A stretch of DNA of 64,000 nucleotides from Clostridium thermosuccinogenes (GCF_002896855.1 NZ_CP021850.1:3807665-3871664); one strand, 5' to 3'. Shown: positions 8,819-17,612, counted from the first letter of the stretch. The notes: generated from the sequence alone by a model not told the origin. Numbers and translations are program-made.

Positions 8819-10534
8819 CTATCTTTTTCTGAATAACGCCGTCAGCTTTTCGAAAAAACCAGTTTCTACAGCCGGGCTGTCCTGTACCGGGGATTTTTCT
8901 TCAGGTGCTGCGATTCCGGGAGTCCTCAGCAGGAATTGCACCGAATTGACAGAAGCCTTCCGGGGTGAAACAAAGGAAACCAAGTTTTTTTCCTTTGATG
9001 CTCCTCCGGATATTTCCTTTATGGTCTGTTCGGCTTCAGCCACCCCGTCCTTAATCCTATTTTGACCGTCAATCAGCTTTTGTATACCCTCCGGCACTGC
9101 CTTTGCCTCCTCATTTAAAGCCGACATGCCGGACTTTAAGGAAGACAGCCCTCCTATAAATTGCTTGTTCCCCTCCAGCAGGGAAGAATATCCCTTTGAC
9201 AGCTCTTCTGCAGCTTCCGGAAGCCGGCTTATGCCGCTGTCGAAATCTCCGTAATTGTCGGCAATCTCCGAGACTCCGGATGTATATTGATCAAGTCCGC
9301 TGTTTAATGTGCTTATGGCATTATAAAGCTGTTCGATTCCTTCTATCTGCTCCAGCATGGATAAAGCCATACTTCCCATCCGCGCTGCAGCTTCATCGGA
9401 GCTGTCTGCAAATTGAGCCACCCATTTCAGCTGTTCCTTTTCCTCCCGGGTTGGAAGCTTTGCCTTCAGGGTCTCCTCAATTTGCCTGTATCCGTCGGTC
9501 AAAGCTTTGCCTTTTGGAGCTATCTGAGAAAGGCCGCTTTTGATTTCCTTGGAGCCTCCTGCCAGGGAAGCCAGGGACGAGCTAAATTCCCCCAGCCCGT
9601 TTTTATAATCCTCCATCCCATTTATAATAGCCGAACCGTTATGAGACAGGCGTTCATGCCCGTCCAACATCTCTCCGATCCCGCCTGCAAGCTTTTCCAT
9701 TCCGTCTTTTAGTTTCGAAGTTCCGCTTATCATCTCGCCCATGCCGTCGCTCAAGGAGGCAAAGCCTTTTGAAATATCTCCGGTATCTATAACGGAGGAA
9801 TAGTCCGCTGCCAAAATCCCGATGTTTATGCCGTCCATTTCAAAGCATTCCGTCTCCAGGGTGATGCTATATGTTCCGGATGTTCCCGGCAAAACGGTAT
9901 ATGTAAGAGTCTCCGTACTGCCGGTAACAACTCGGGTAGCTCCATCGGCATTAATGACGGTGCTGCTGCTGAGATTGACAGGCACCTGCATCTGTATGGC
10001 ATAATTATCCCTGAAATAAGCTTCAGACTTCTCATCCGGCGATACGGTGATGATAATACCGACCTTTCCTTTTTTTCCTGCCAGATCCTCTGCTGAAATC
10101 TCCGATCCATCCAGCGTATAACGGATATCAAAATCCCATGGCAGCTCCTTGGTCTTGAGAACACCTTTATAATAAAAGCCTCCCGAAGACTTTTTGAGAT
10201 TCCATTGAATAGCATCTCCTGAAATCTCAGGCTTCTCTCCATCAGTAAGGTTCTCTATTTCGGCATAATCGCCAAAATCCGTATACACTCCACCTTTTAG
10301 CACATTAAAACGATTGACCACATAAAGGGAGTCCACCGTTCCGTCATGGTTTAAAATTCCATAAACCGTTTCGTCCTTTAAAGCTTCTGCCTTTTCAACC
10401 GGCTCACCGGAGCTTTCCTTCTGGGCTGCAAAGGATCCGGATGTATTAGAGCCCGGAACCGTAAGGACGCACATTATGGAAAAAGCAGTAATGACTGCTG
10501 CCAGCAATAATGGGCGCAAACATATTCTTTTCAT
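8819..10534 (-). CDS. secreted YhgE-like partner of an MMPL transporter
   Basis: This 571-residue protein begins with an export signal (MKRICLRPLLLAAVITAFSI). The mature part has an N-terminal beta domain (to about 245), then a long region of repeated helical segments such as LSDGMGEMISGTSKLKDGM, the pattern of YhgE/Pip-like proteins. No C-terminal transmembrane helix is visible, so it is probably extracytoplasmic and held by the signal anchor or by its partner. The start is the ATG at 10534, nine bases after AAAGGA; an ATG at 10540 is too close. It follows the MMPL gene on the same strand, a common pairing in Firmicutes. About 250 bases, including repeat copy B, separate them. It probably assists export across the envelope. 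Confidence 0.7.
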   Translation of the reverse strand: MKRICLRPLLLAAVITAFSIMCVLTVPGSNTSGSFAAQKESSGEPVEKAEALKDETVYGILNHDGTVDSLYVVNRFNVLKGGVYTDFGDYAEIENLTDGEKPEISGDAIQWNLKKSSGGFYYKGVLKTKELPWDFDIRYTLDGSEISAEDLAGKKGKVGIIITVSPDEKSEAYFRDNYAIQMQVPVNLSSSTVINADGATRVVTGSTETLTYTVLPGTSGTYSITLETECFEMDGINIGILAADYSSVIDTGDISKGFASLSDGMGEMISGTSKLKDGMEKLAGGIGEMLDGHERLSHNGSAIINGMEDYKNGLGEFSSSLASLAGGSKEIKSGLSQIAPKGKALTDGYRQIEETLKAKLPTREEKEQLKWVAQFADSSDEAAARMGSMALSMLEQIEGIEQLYNAISTLNSGLDQYTSGVSEIADNYGDFDSGISRLPEAAEELSKGYSSLLEGNKQFIGGLSSLKSGMSALNEEAKAVPEGIQKLIDGQNRIKDGVAEAEQTIKEISGGASKEKNLVSFVSPRKASVNSVQFLLRTPGIAAPEEKSPVQDSPAVETGFFEKLTALFRKR

Positions 10535-10593
10535 GACCATTTTCCTTTCTCTCCCGCTAATTTTGCTCAACTTAGTTATTTTGATATTATATA

Positions 10594-10743
10594 GAAAGCA
10601 TATGCCGGAAGGCTTGCTTCACCCGAAGTGGCGCACATTGGCCTGAATCAACCCGCCATGTTCTTGCAGCCTGAACAGGTTGATTCAAGCGCCGCCTGGG
10701 GAAGTTGAAGGAGCCATAAAGCCATCGCTTTCCAATGAAGCAA
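10594..10743. repeat. dispersed structured repeat, copy B
   Basis: This copy of the element also found at 6.6 and 14.1 kb lies between the MMPL gene and its secreted partner. Paired arms are GAAAGC / GCTTTC (10594 and 10727), GGCT / AGCC (10611 and 10712), CTTC-A-CCC / GGGGAAG, and a perfect inner 10-bp pair TGAATCAACC / GGTTGATTCA (10644 and 10678). Both partners of each arm differ from copies A and C while pairing is kept. Confidence 0.6.
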
Positions 10744-10787
10744 TTTGCTATTAACATATTTTCAGGCAATATGTTACTGACAATTTT

Positions 10788-12887
10788 TTATATGTGATTG
10801 TTATATTCTCCTGCAGTAGAATTTGTAAAATATCTGCCGCTTCCGGTAGTCTTCCTTATAAGCCTGTCAAAAACCACCAGAAGCTGAGGTATGACCAAAA
10901 AAGCCATGGCTCCGCTCAATGCCGCTCCCCTACCCACAAGCAGCCCCAGTTCCGCAACGCCTTTGATGGATGATACTATGCTCATTCCCATCCCTGCCAC
11001 AAATAAAATGAGGGCTGAAGTTATTACCGACCATCCGGAATCACACAGGGCCTTAACAGCAGCTTCCCTTTTCCCCATGCTTCTCCTGTTGTCGACATAC
11101 CGATTGGTAAGGAGTATGGCATAGTCAATGGTTGCCCCCAACTGGATCGCGCTCACAATCATGTAGCCGATAAAAGAAAGGGATGAATCCATAAAATAAG
11201 GTATCGCCATATTTAACCATATGGCCGCCTCAATTGCCATAACCAGAAGCACCGGCAGGGACAGGGAACGGAAGGTGAATAGTATAATCAATGCGACGGC
11301 TGCTATGGAAATCCAGTTTACCACAGCGAAATCCCTGTCCACAACCCTCTTGATATCCGAAACGCTGGTGGATGAACCTAGAAGATAATAGTCCTCCCCA
11401 TAGTATTTGGCGACGGTATCCTGGATGTCCTCCACCGCTTCAAAGGTTATTTCGCTTTCCACCGGGATGTTCAAAGTCAAAATCATCCTGCTGTAGTTTT
11501 CCGACGTGAAGTTCTCCAGCACTTCCGTAGGCAACATCTCCTGCGGTATCGAAGGATCGGCCAGAGTTACCAAACCCTGCACACCGGATATGTACCCTTT
11601 GCCCGCAAATTCTTCGGAAAGCGCCGTTTCATTGGCGATGCTGCCCTTTGGCACAAGCAATACCACCGGATTGTTGATTCCGAACTTCTCTTCTATCTTT
11701 TTCGCCTGACGTCCGGCATTAGTATCCTCACCCGAAGTTAATGCCGTCTCCCCGTAAAGGAATTTATTGGACTTCTGGGCAAGATAGGCCGGAACAAGCA
11801 GCAGGCAAACGATTATAAGGAAAACAACCCTTGCCTTGATTATACCTTTGCCCAACTTCTTATGGGAAAACAAAAATGATGAATGGCGCATGCGTTCTAT
11901 CAGTTTATATGCGCACAGGGTTATACTGGGAAGGAGAAACAGCACGCTTATCAAGCTCAGCAAAATTCCCTTTCCCAGAACAAGGCCCATATCCAGCCCA
12001 ATCCTGTATCGCATGAACATCAGAGCCGCAAAACCCGCCAATGTGGTAAGGCTGCTGGCCAACAGGGAGGAAAAGGAGCTCACGATGGCCGATACCATAG
12101 CTTCATTGGCATCCATGCCCTTTTGCCGTTCTTCAATGAACCTGTGCAGCAAAAACAGAGAATAGTCCATGGATAGGGCAAACTGCAGAATAGCGGCGCT
12201 GGATTGGGTGATAAAGGATATATCTCCAATCATGATATTTGTGCCCATATTGATAAGGACCGATATGCCTATGACCAATAGATATATGACCGGTTCAAAC
12301 CAGGATTGGGAGGTGAGCAGCAGTATTATGATAAAGATGGGCACTACCAGCGCTGTAACGGTTAATACCTCTTTAAAGGTGCTTTCACGCATAACCTTGG
12401 TATTTACAGCGGTTCCCGCCATGGCTCCCCTGTCGCCTACTATCTCCTTTATTCTATCCAAGGCACTTCCGGTTTTGAGGCTGTAATCGTCCTCACAAAA
12501 CTCTATTTGAAAAAGTGCCGCCTTATCCTTGTAATAGTTTTCTACGGTCTTTTTATCAAAAAACTCCACGGGCTGGTGCAGATCTACCACGTCATCCAGC
12601 CATACGACGCTTTTTACCCCATCAACGCTTTCGATTTCCCTTTTAAGCTTTTGGGCTTCAGGAATAGTCACATTCTCTACCATAACCTGGGCGGTGCCGG
12701 CCAGGGTAAATTCCTCCTTCATGACATCCATAGCCTTCTTGGTGCTCATATCCTCCGGCAGATAGGTGCTAAGGCTGTAATTTACTTTGACCAACGGAAT
12801 GCAAAGAAGGCTCGCAAGAGCTAATAAAGCAAAAACAACTATGATTCCCTTTCTTTTTTCAACTATAAACCGGGCAAAACTTTTCAT
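10788..12887 (-). CDS. MMPL family (RND superfamily) transporter
   Basis: This 699-residue protein has the layout of MMPL/RND-type exporters: one N-terminal membrane helix (GIIVVFALLALASLLCIPLV), a first extracytoplasmic domain, five helices around residues 185-360, then a repeat of the plan with a helix near 375 and five near 530-690. The family exports lipids, siderophores or hydrophobic compounds using the proton gradient. I placed the start at the ATG at 12887 because AAAGGA lies eight bases upstream; the frame is open for 14 more codons. A TetR gene lies upstream, with a terminator and a candidate operator between them, and the secreted partner follows. Confidence 0.85.
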   Translation of the reverse strand: MKSFARFIVEKRKGIIVVFALLALASLLCIPLVKVNYSLSTYLPEDMSTKKAMDVMKEEFTLAGTAQVMVENVTIPEAQKLKREIESVDGVKSVVWLDDVVDLHQPVEFFDKKTVENYYKDKAALFQIEFCEDDYSLKTGSALDRIKEIVGDRGAMAGTAVNTKVMRESTFKEVLTVTALVVPIFIIILLLTSQSWFEPVIYLLVIGISVLINMGTNIMIGDISFITQSSAAILQFALSMDYSLFLLHRFIEERQKGMDANEAMVSAIVSSFSSLLASSLTTLAGFAALMFMRYRIGLDMGLVLGKGILLSLISVLFLLPSITLCAYKLIERMRHSSFLFSHKKLGKGIIKARVVFLIIVCLLLVPAYLAQKSNKFLYGETALTSGEDTNAGRQAKKIEEKFGINNPVVLLVPKGSIANETALSEEFAGKGYISGVQGLVTLADPSIPQEMLPTEVLENFTSENYSRMILTLNIPVESEITFEAVEDIQDTVAKYYGEDYYLLGSSTSVSDIKRVVDRDFAVVNWISIAAVALIILFTFRSLSLPVLLVMAIEAAIWLNMAIPYFMDSSLSFIGYMIVSAIQLGATIDYAILLTNRYVDNRRSMGKREAAVKALCDSGWSVITSALILFVAGMGMSIVSSIKGVAELGLLVGRGAALSGAMAFLVIPQLLVVFDRLIRKTTGSGRYFTNSTAGEYNNHI

Positions 12888-12922
12888 CGTTTCAATCCTT
12901 TCAAATCTGACATCTGCATTAT

Positions 12923-12946
12923 TGAACATAAATTAACATGTGTTCA
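12923..12946. promoter_or_regulatory. candidate TetR operator upstream of the MMPL gene
   Basis: The 24-base inverted repeat TGAACA-N12-TGTTCA lies 36 bases upstream of the MMPL start, between it and the tetR-type gene. TetR proteins bind palindromes of about this size and usually control adjacent exporters. The regulator-operator link is inferred from position and symmetry. Confidence 0.45.
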
Positions 12947-12956
12947 TTATTGAATT

Positions 12957-12993
12957 TAAAACAAAAGCTATTACGAACACATCCATAATAGCT
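12957..12993 (-). terminator. terminator overlapping the TetR stop codon
   Basis: On the minus strand a perfect 8-bp stem AGCTATTA / TAATAGCT is followed by TTTTGTTTT. The 5' arm begins within the TetR stop codon. It implies that the MMPL gene has its own promoter at the inverted repeat just downstream. Confidence 0.75.
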
Positions 12994-13573
12994 ACAGTCT
13001 ATGATAGAGATCCTTTGCAAAGACAGTTATCATTTGCTTGGTCAAAGCTTCAACTCTTACATAGTCATCACCACACTCCTTCATTATTAAATATATGCTT
13101 TCCACCACAGCGTTAGAAATTATATTAAATATGAATGTATCCTTTACCTCTCTGTTGTCCGCCTTGAAAAAAGGTGCCATTTCGTCCTCAAGCCGTTTTG
13201 AGATCAGGCTTACAAGCCTTTCCTTGACATTTTCATATTTTGAGCCCTTGCTGTTATTAAGAAGTATGAAAAGCTCAGCATTAAACCTCTTATATATATA
13301 CATGATGGAATTGATAATTTCCGTTATGGGAAAAAAATCCTCGGTATACTCATAATTATCGAATATGATCCTCGTAACATCCTTCCATACCGGATCCATT
13401 ATATAGTTAAACAAGTCATCCTTGCTTTGAAAATATCTGTATATATTGCCTGCGGTAATTCCCGCATTTTTTGCAATCGTCCTCATGGATGCCTCAAGAT
13501 AGCTTTTACTCTTAAACTCCATCAAAGCAGATCTGACTATAGCTTCTTTTACATCATCCTTCAAATACTGCAT
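12992..13573 (-). CDS. TetR/AcrR family transcriptional regulator
   Basis: This 193-residue protein has the N-terminal helix-turn-helix of TetR repressors. Residues 10-55 read AIVRSALMEFKSKSYLEASM and then TIAKNAGITAGNIYRYFQSK, the classic recognition helix. The C-terminal ligand-binding part is divergent. The ATG at 13573 is preceded by AGGAG at seven bases, so I prefer it to the ATG six codons earlier. It lies upstream of the MMPL exporter and its partner and probably represses them until an exported compound binds. The effector is unknown. Confidence 0.85.
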   Translation of the reverse strand: MQYLKDDVKEAIVRSALMEFKSKSYLEASMRTIAKNAGITAGNIYRYFQSKDDLFNYIMDPVWKDVTRIIFDNYEYTEDFFPITEIINSIMYIYKRFNAELFILLNNSKGSKYENVKERLVSLISKRLEDEMAPFFKADNREVKDTFIFNIISNAVVESIYLIMKECGDDYVRVEALTKQMITVFAKDLYHRL

Positions 13574-13591
13574 TAGTAAACTCCTGTTCAT

Positions 13592-13907
13592 TATTTATCA
13601 TAGATTATACAGGTATAAATTTCAAATGTCAACAACAATCTGGAAAAGCAAGGAATATAACCGTACAGCTCTGATCCCGCAAGATCCATTTAAGCACCCT
13701 TAAAAGGTCCCTCCAAAAGCGAACTGCCCTTTAGGAGATACGAAATTTCCCACTTTTACCCGTCGGTTTTTACCAACCCATCGGTCCTTACATCCAGTCT
13801 TAAGGCTGCCTTAGCGCATGGAAAGCCCGGTATAAAACCGATAATTGTCCTTGTCCTGTCATGTATAGTAATTTAGACTCATTTTGATCATGTACTAAAA
13901 TAAATGC
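13592..13907. other. intergenic region between TetR gene and nrdD promoter
   Basis: This stretch has no convincing gene. On the minus strand it can form small hairpins such as GTTGGT-AAAA-ACCGAC near 13770 and CTCC...GGAG near 13720. I could not assign it to any known RNA class. Confidence 0.35.
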
Positions 13908-13936
13908 TTGATTTTCTATATATTGTGAAATATAAT
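13908..13936 (+). promoter_or_regulatory. promoter of nrdD
   Basis: The -35 hexamer TTGATT (13908-13913) and -10 hexamer TATAAT (13931-13936) are separated by exactly 17 bases. Transcription should start near 13943, giving a leader of about 385 bases before nrdD. The two NrdR boxes overlap the spacer and the start site. Confidence 0.75.
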
Positions 13937-13959
13937 TAGTAATGCACAAGATATAGTGG
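13913..13959 (+). promoter_or_regulatory. two NrdR boxes upstream of nrdD
   Basis: Two 16-base sites resemble the known NrdR consensus acaCwATATATwGtgt: TTTCTATATATTGTGA (13913-13928) and GCACAAGATATAGTGG (13944-13959). Their starts are 31 bases apart, about three helical turns, the spacing known for cooperative NrdR binding. One site overlaps the promoter spacer and the other the start site, an arrangement for repression when dATP is high. The nrdR gene itself is not in this window. Confidence 0.8.
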
Positions 13960-14045
13960 TAAAATTATCTAACAACAGTATCATTATACATCAATGTTTC
14001 AGCAATTGCCATAGGTGCTGAGGGAATTGGCATCCTAAGTCTGCT

Positions 14046-14215
14046 TTGTTATTGTGGTATTTATGTGAAAACAATCGCTGGAAGGCTTGCTTCATCCGAA
14101 AGATATTAAATCGGCTTAAAATTCACCTGCCATGCTCTTGGTGCTCAGCAGGTTGATTTAAGTATCGCAAGGTGAAGTTAGAAAAGCCGTGAAGCCATTG
14201 TTTCCAATTAAGCAA
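14046..14215. repeat. dispersed structured repeat, copy C, in the nrdD leader
   Basis: This copy spans 170 bases, the same as copy A, and lies within the predicted nrdD 5' leader. Paired arms are TTGTTATT / AAT-TA-AGCAA (14046 and 14206), AAACAAT / ATTGTTT (14069 and 14197), GGCTT / AAGCC (14084 and 14184), CTTCATCC / GGTGAAG (14090 and 14171), and ACCTG / CAGGT (14125 and 14149). It could influence nrdD expression or be a passenger. Confidence 0.6.
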
Positions 14216-14329
14216 TGTGGTACTGACGGATAATTCCCAGAAATGACTTTTAGAAGCGGTATTGTAAAGCAACATAAGATAAATGTAATTGGATACTAAC
14301 GAAATGAATAGAACCGGGGAGGTATTTTA

Positions 14330-16654
14330 ATGATTACAATGATTAAAAAACGCGACGGAAGAGAAGTACCCTTCAATATTGAGAAGATAGCCAATGCCAT
14401 ATTTAAGGCCGCTACTGCCACCGGAGGCAAAGACTATAACACAGCCCTTAAATTGGCCGAAAAAACAGTAGAGTACATAGAAAAGAATTTGGACAAAAAA
14501 ATACCCACCGTTGAAGATATTCAGGATGCAGTGGAAAAAATCCTCATAGAATCCGGCCATGCCCGGACTGCAAAGGAATACATCCTTTACAGGGCGGAAA
14601 GAACCCGCGTCAGGGAAATGAACACCCGCCTTATGAAGGTATATGAGGATCTGACTTTTAAAGAAGCAAAAGATAACGATACCAAACGTGAAAACGCCAA
14701 CATAGACGGCGACACGGCCATGGGTACCATGCTCAAATATGGCTCCGAAGGGGCAAAGCAGTTTTATGAGATGTTCATTCTAAAGCCCGAGCATGCAGCC
14801 GCACACAAAAATGGTGACATTCACATCCACGACCTGGATTTTCTCACCCTCACCACCACCTGCTGCCAGATCGACATAATTAAGCTATTCAAAAACGGCT
14901 TCAGCACCGGGCACGGACACCTGAGAGAACCCAATGATGTTCAAAGCTATTCGGCACTTGCCTGCATAGCCATTCAATCCAACCAGAATGACCAGCACGG
15001 CGGCCAGAGCATACCCAATTTTGACTATGGAATAGCTCCCGGCGTTGCCAAAACCTATTCCAAGCTTTACAGGCAGAACCTTTCAAAAGCTCTGGAATTG
15101 ATGACCGGAAATGACGATATGTCCGACCTGGTAAACGATGTATCCAAAAAGATTGCTGACATGCATGGAATGCGCCCGACCCTGTCGCCCAGTGAGGAAT
15201 ATGCAAATTTAGAGCGGGAATATCTGATGGAAGCCATAAGGGATGAGGATATCATACGCAAAGCTCAGACTTTCGCAGTACAAAAGGCCCATATTGAAAC
15301 CGACAGGAGCACATACCAAGCGATGGAAGCCTTTGTTCACAACCTGAATACCATGCACAGCAGAGCAGGAGCCCAGGTGCCTTTCAGTTCCATCAACTAC
15401 GGTACAGATACCTCTCCGGAGGGCAGAATGGTAATTAAAAATATATTGCTGGCAACAGAAGCGGGTCTTGGCAATGGAGAAACTCCGATTTTTCCGGTGC
15501 ACATATTCAAGGTAAAGGAAGGTATAAATTATAACCCCGGAGATCCCAACTATGACATGTTCAAGCTTGCTTGCAGGGTCAGCGCCAAAAGGCTGTTCCC
15601 CAACTTCTCCTTCCTGGATGCGCCCTTCAACCTGAAATACTACAAGCCGGGACATCCTGAAACCGAAATAGCTTACATGGGCTGCAGAACCAGGGTGATA
15701 GGAAATGTGTACGATCCTTCCCGCGAAATAATATATGGAAGAGGAAACTTGAGCTTTACCTCCATAAACTTGCCGAGGATTGCCTTAAGAAGCAACAAGA
15801 ATATAAATATTTTCTTTGAGGAACTGGATAAAAAAATAGATCTGGTGATCGATCAGCTTCTGGAAAGGTACGAAATACAAGCCCGTAAAAAGGTGAAAAA
15901 CTTCCCCTTCCTCATGGGACAGGGCGTATGGATAGACTCGGAAAAACTGGGATGGGAGGATGAGGTAAGAGAGGTACTAAAGCACGGAACCCTCACCACC
16001 GGCTTTATCGGCCTGGCTGAATGCCTGAAGGCACTGACAGGCAAGCATCACGGCGAATCCGAGGAGTCCCAGAACCTTGGCCTTGAGATAGTGGGATATA
16101 TGCGAAAGCGAATGGACGAAGCCAGCAAAAAATACAACATGAACTTCACACTGATTGCTACCCCCGCCGAAGGGCTTTCCGGCAGATTTGTGAGAATGGA
16201 CCGCAAAATGTTCGGATCAATTGAAGGTGTCACCGACAGGGATTATTACACCAACGGCTTCCATGTGCCGGTATATTATGAGACCAGCGCCTTTGACAAG
16301 ATAAGGATTGAAGCTCCCTATCATGAGCTGACCAACGCCGGACACATCACCTATGTGGAGGTGGACGGAGACCCGACTCAAAACCTGCAGGCTTTTGAGA
16401 AAATCATCAGAGCCATGAAGGAAGCAGGCATAGGCTATGGCTCCATAAACCACCCCGTAGACCGGGACCCTGTATGCGGCTTCACCGGAATAATAGGCAA
16501 TACATGTCCATCCTGCGGCAGGGAGGAAGGAGACATCCCCTTTGAGAGGATAAGACGCATTACCGGCTATCTGGTGGGTACCCTAGACAGGTTTAATGAC
16601 GCAAAAAGAGCTGAGGAGCATGACAGGGTCAAGCATATGGCTATTGCAAAATAA
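14330..16654 (+). CDS. nrdD: anaerobic ribonucleoside-triphosphate reductase
   Basis: This 774-residue class III ribonucleotide reductase makes deoxyribonucleotides from ribonucleoside triphosphates without oxygen. Residues 1-90 form the ATP-cone that senses ATP/dATP (MIKKRDGREVPFNIEKIANA). The catalytic barrel follows. Near the C-terminus are three cysteines of the zinc site (VCGFTGIIGNTCPSCG, about 716-729) and the glycyl radical motif RITGY with the radical Gly near residue 746. GGGGAGG lies seven bases before the ATG. Two NrdR boxes and a good promoter lie upstream with a long structured leader. The activase gene nrdG follows on the same strand after an unusually long 361-base gap. Confidence 0.97.
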   Translation: MITMIKKRDGREVPFNIEKIANAIFKAATATGGKDYNTALKLAEKTVEYIEKNLDKKIPTVEDIQDAVEKILIESGHARTAKEYILYRAERTRVREMNTRLMKVYEDLTFKEAKDNDTKRENANIDGDTAMGTMLKYGSEGAKQFYEMFILKPEHAAAHKNGDIHIHDLDFLTLTTTCCQIDIIKLFKNGFSTGHGHLREPNDVQSYSALACIAIQSNQNDQHGGQSIPNFDYGIAPGVAKTYSKLYRQNLSKALELMTGNDDMSDLVNDVSKKIADMHGMRPTLSPSEEYANLEREYLMEAIRDEDIIRKAQTFAVQKAHIETDRSTYQAMEAFVHNLNTMHSRAGAQVPFSSINYGTDTSPEGRMVIKNILLATEAGLGNGETPIFPVHIFKVKEGINYNPGDPNYDMFKLACRVSAKRLFPNFSFLDAPFNLKYYKPGHPETEIAYMGCRTRVIGNVYDPSREIIYGRGNLSFTSINLPRIALRSNKNINIFFEELDKKIDLVIDQLLERYEIQARKKVKNFPFLMGQGVWIDSEKLGWEDEVREVLKHGTLTTGFIGLAECLKALTGKHHGESEESQNLGLEIVGYMRKRMDEASKKYNMNFTLIATPAEGLSGRFVRMDRKMFGSIEGVTDRDYYTNGFHVPVYYETSAFDKIRIEAPYHELTNAGHITYVEVDGDPTQNLQAFEKIIRAMKEAGIGYGSINHPVDRDPVCGFTGIIGNTCPSCGREEGDIPFERIRRITGYLVGTLDRFNDAKRAEEHDRVKHMAIAK

Positions 16655-17015
16655 GCCGGCAAAACTCAAGCCATATCCCGCAAAATCTTCCGGGATATGG
16701 CTGTCCGGCAGATAGTCCGGAGCACATGCCATATAAATTCGGTTATGAAATATCTAATTGAATTGATGATTGCTGCAATTCACTTAAAGGTGAATAATCT
16801 CATAATCCGTGTTCCATAGCGCAATTTTCTTGAATTGGCTATACAGCTGCATAGATTCAGCATTTTCATCTTGGCAGCGCGATATTAACAGATATTTCAA
16901 TTCATAAATTACATAATTAGTCACAAATAAAAAGGTTAACCAGGCGGATTTCATGCGATATACTTTGACTACCCTGCTCTTTCCGCCTGCCATACCCGTA
17001 TAAGGTGGAATTTTT
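16655..17015. other. nrdD-nrdG intergenic region
   Basis: These 361 bases contain a strong stem-loop just after nrdD and otherwise nothing I can assign. A minus-strand frame of 69 codons (16784-16993) lacks a ribosome-binding site and recognisable similarity. Whether nrdG is read through from nrdD or has its own promoter is not clear. Confidence 0.4.
16669..16702 (+). other. 12-bp stem-loop after nrdD without a T run
   Basis: AGCCATATCCCG and CGGGATATGGCT form a perfect 12-bp stem with a 10-base loop, 15 bases after the nrdD stop codon. There is no T run, so it is not a typical terminator. It could stabilise the nrdD 3' end or be a processing site, making nrdG less abundant than nrdD. Confidence 0.55.
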
Positions 17016-17528
17016 GTGGATACTCAAATCAGAATCGCAGGAATAATCAAAGAATCAATAGTGGACGGTCCGGGAATACGCATGGTGGTCTTTGCTCAAG
17101 GATGCAAACACAACTGTCCGGGCTGTCATAATCCCCAGACCCATTCCTTTGAAGGCGGTACCCTTGTGCCAATCGATCACATCCTGGAAATAGCAAGAAA
17201 AAACCCTCTGCTGGATGGCATAACCTTAAGCGGGGGCGAGCCTTTTGAGCAGGCGGAGGCCTTAGCTGTCCTTGCCCGGGAGGCAAAAAAGCTCCATCTG
17301 GATGTGATGACCTATACCGGTTATACCTACGAGTATCTCGTGGCAAAGGCATCAGACCATAAAGGCTGGAAAGACTTGCTGGATGAAAGCGACATACTGG
17401 TTGACGGCAGGTTTGAACTGGATAAAAGAAACCTGCTTTTAAAATTCAGAGGCTCGGAAAATCAGAGGATTATAGATTTGAAAAAAACCAGAGAAAGCGG
17501 CAAGGTTGTTGAAGTCAGTTGGAAATGA
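17016..17528 (+). CDS. nrdG: anaerobic ribonucleotide reductase-activating protein
   Basis: This 170-residue radical SAM enzyme generates the glycyl radical in NrdD. The [4Fe-4S] cluster motif CX3CX2C reads CKHNCPGC near residues 30-37. The SAM-binding GG motif appears as ITLSGGEPFEQ near 69-79. Length matches NrdG. The start is a GTG with AAGGTGG about seven bases upstream; no ATG is suitably placed. It is downstream of nrdD on the same strand and followed by a strong terminator. Confidence 0.95.
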   Translation: MDTQIRIAGIIKESIVDGPGIRMVVFAQGCKHNCPGCHNPQTHSFEGGTLVPIDHILEIARKNPLLDGITLSGGEPFEQAEALAVLAREAKKLHLDVMTYTGYTYEYLVAKASDHKGWKDLLDESDILVDGRFELDKRNLLLKFRGSENQRIIDLKKTRESGKVVEVSWK

Positions 17529-17554
17529 AGTTTTTATATCAGCATACATATCAC

Positions 17555-17600
17555 AATCATTCCTGCTGCAGGTATCCCCGACAGCAGGAATGATTTTTTT
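17555..17600 (+). terminator. terminator of nrdG
   Basis: A perfect 14-bp stem AATCATTCCTGCTG / CAGCAGGAATGATT is followed directly by a run of T. It closes the nrd unit between two convergent genes. Confidence 0.93.
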
Positions 17601-17612
17601 ATGTTAATGCAT

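Noticed and set aside
13690-13800. Minus-strand peptide-like frame containing RWVGKNRRVKVGNF
   Set aside because: It has no start codon or ribosome-binding site and is only about 35 codons between stops; I could not tie it to a known protein or RNA.
13592-13907. T-box or other known riboswitch upstream of the nrd genes
   Set aside because: A minus-strand AAGGGTG resembled part of a T-box signature, but the rest of that motif and the terminator/antiterminator pair are missing and the strand is wrong for nrdD.
16784-16993. A 69-codon minus-strand frame between nrdD and nrdG
   Set aside because: There is no ribosome-binding site and no recognised similarity, and it runs opposite to both neighbours.
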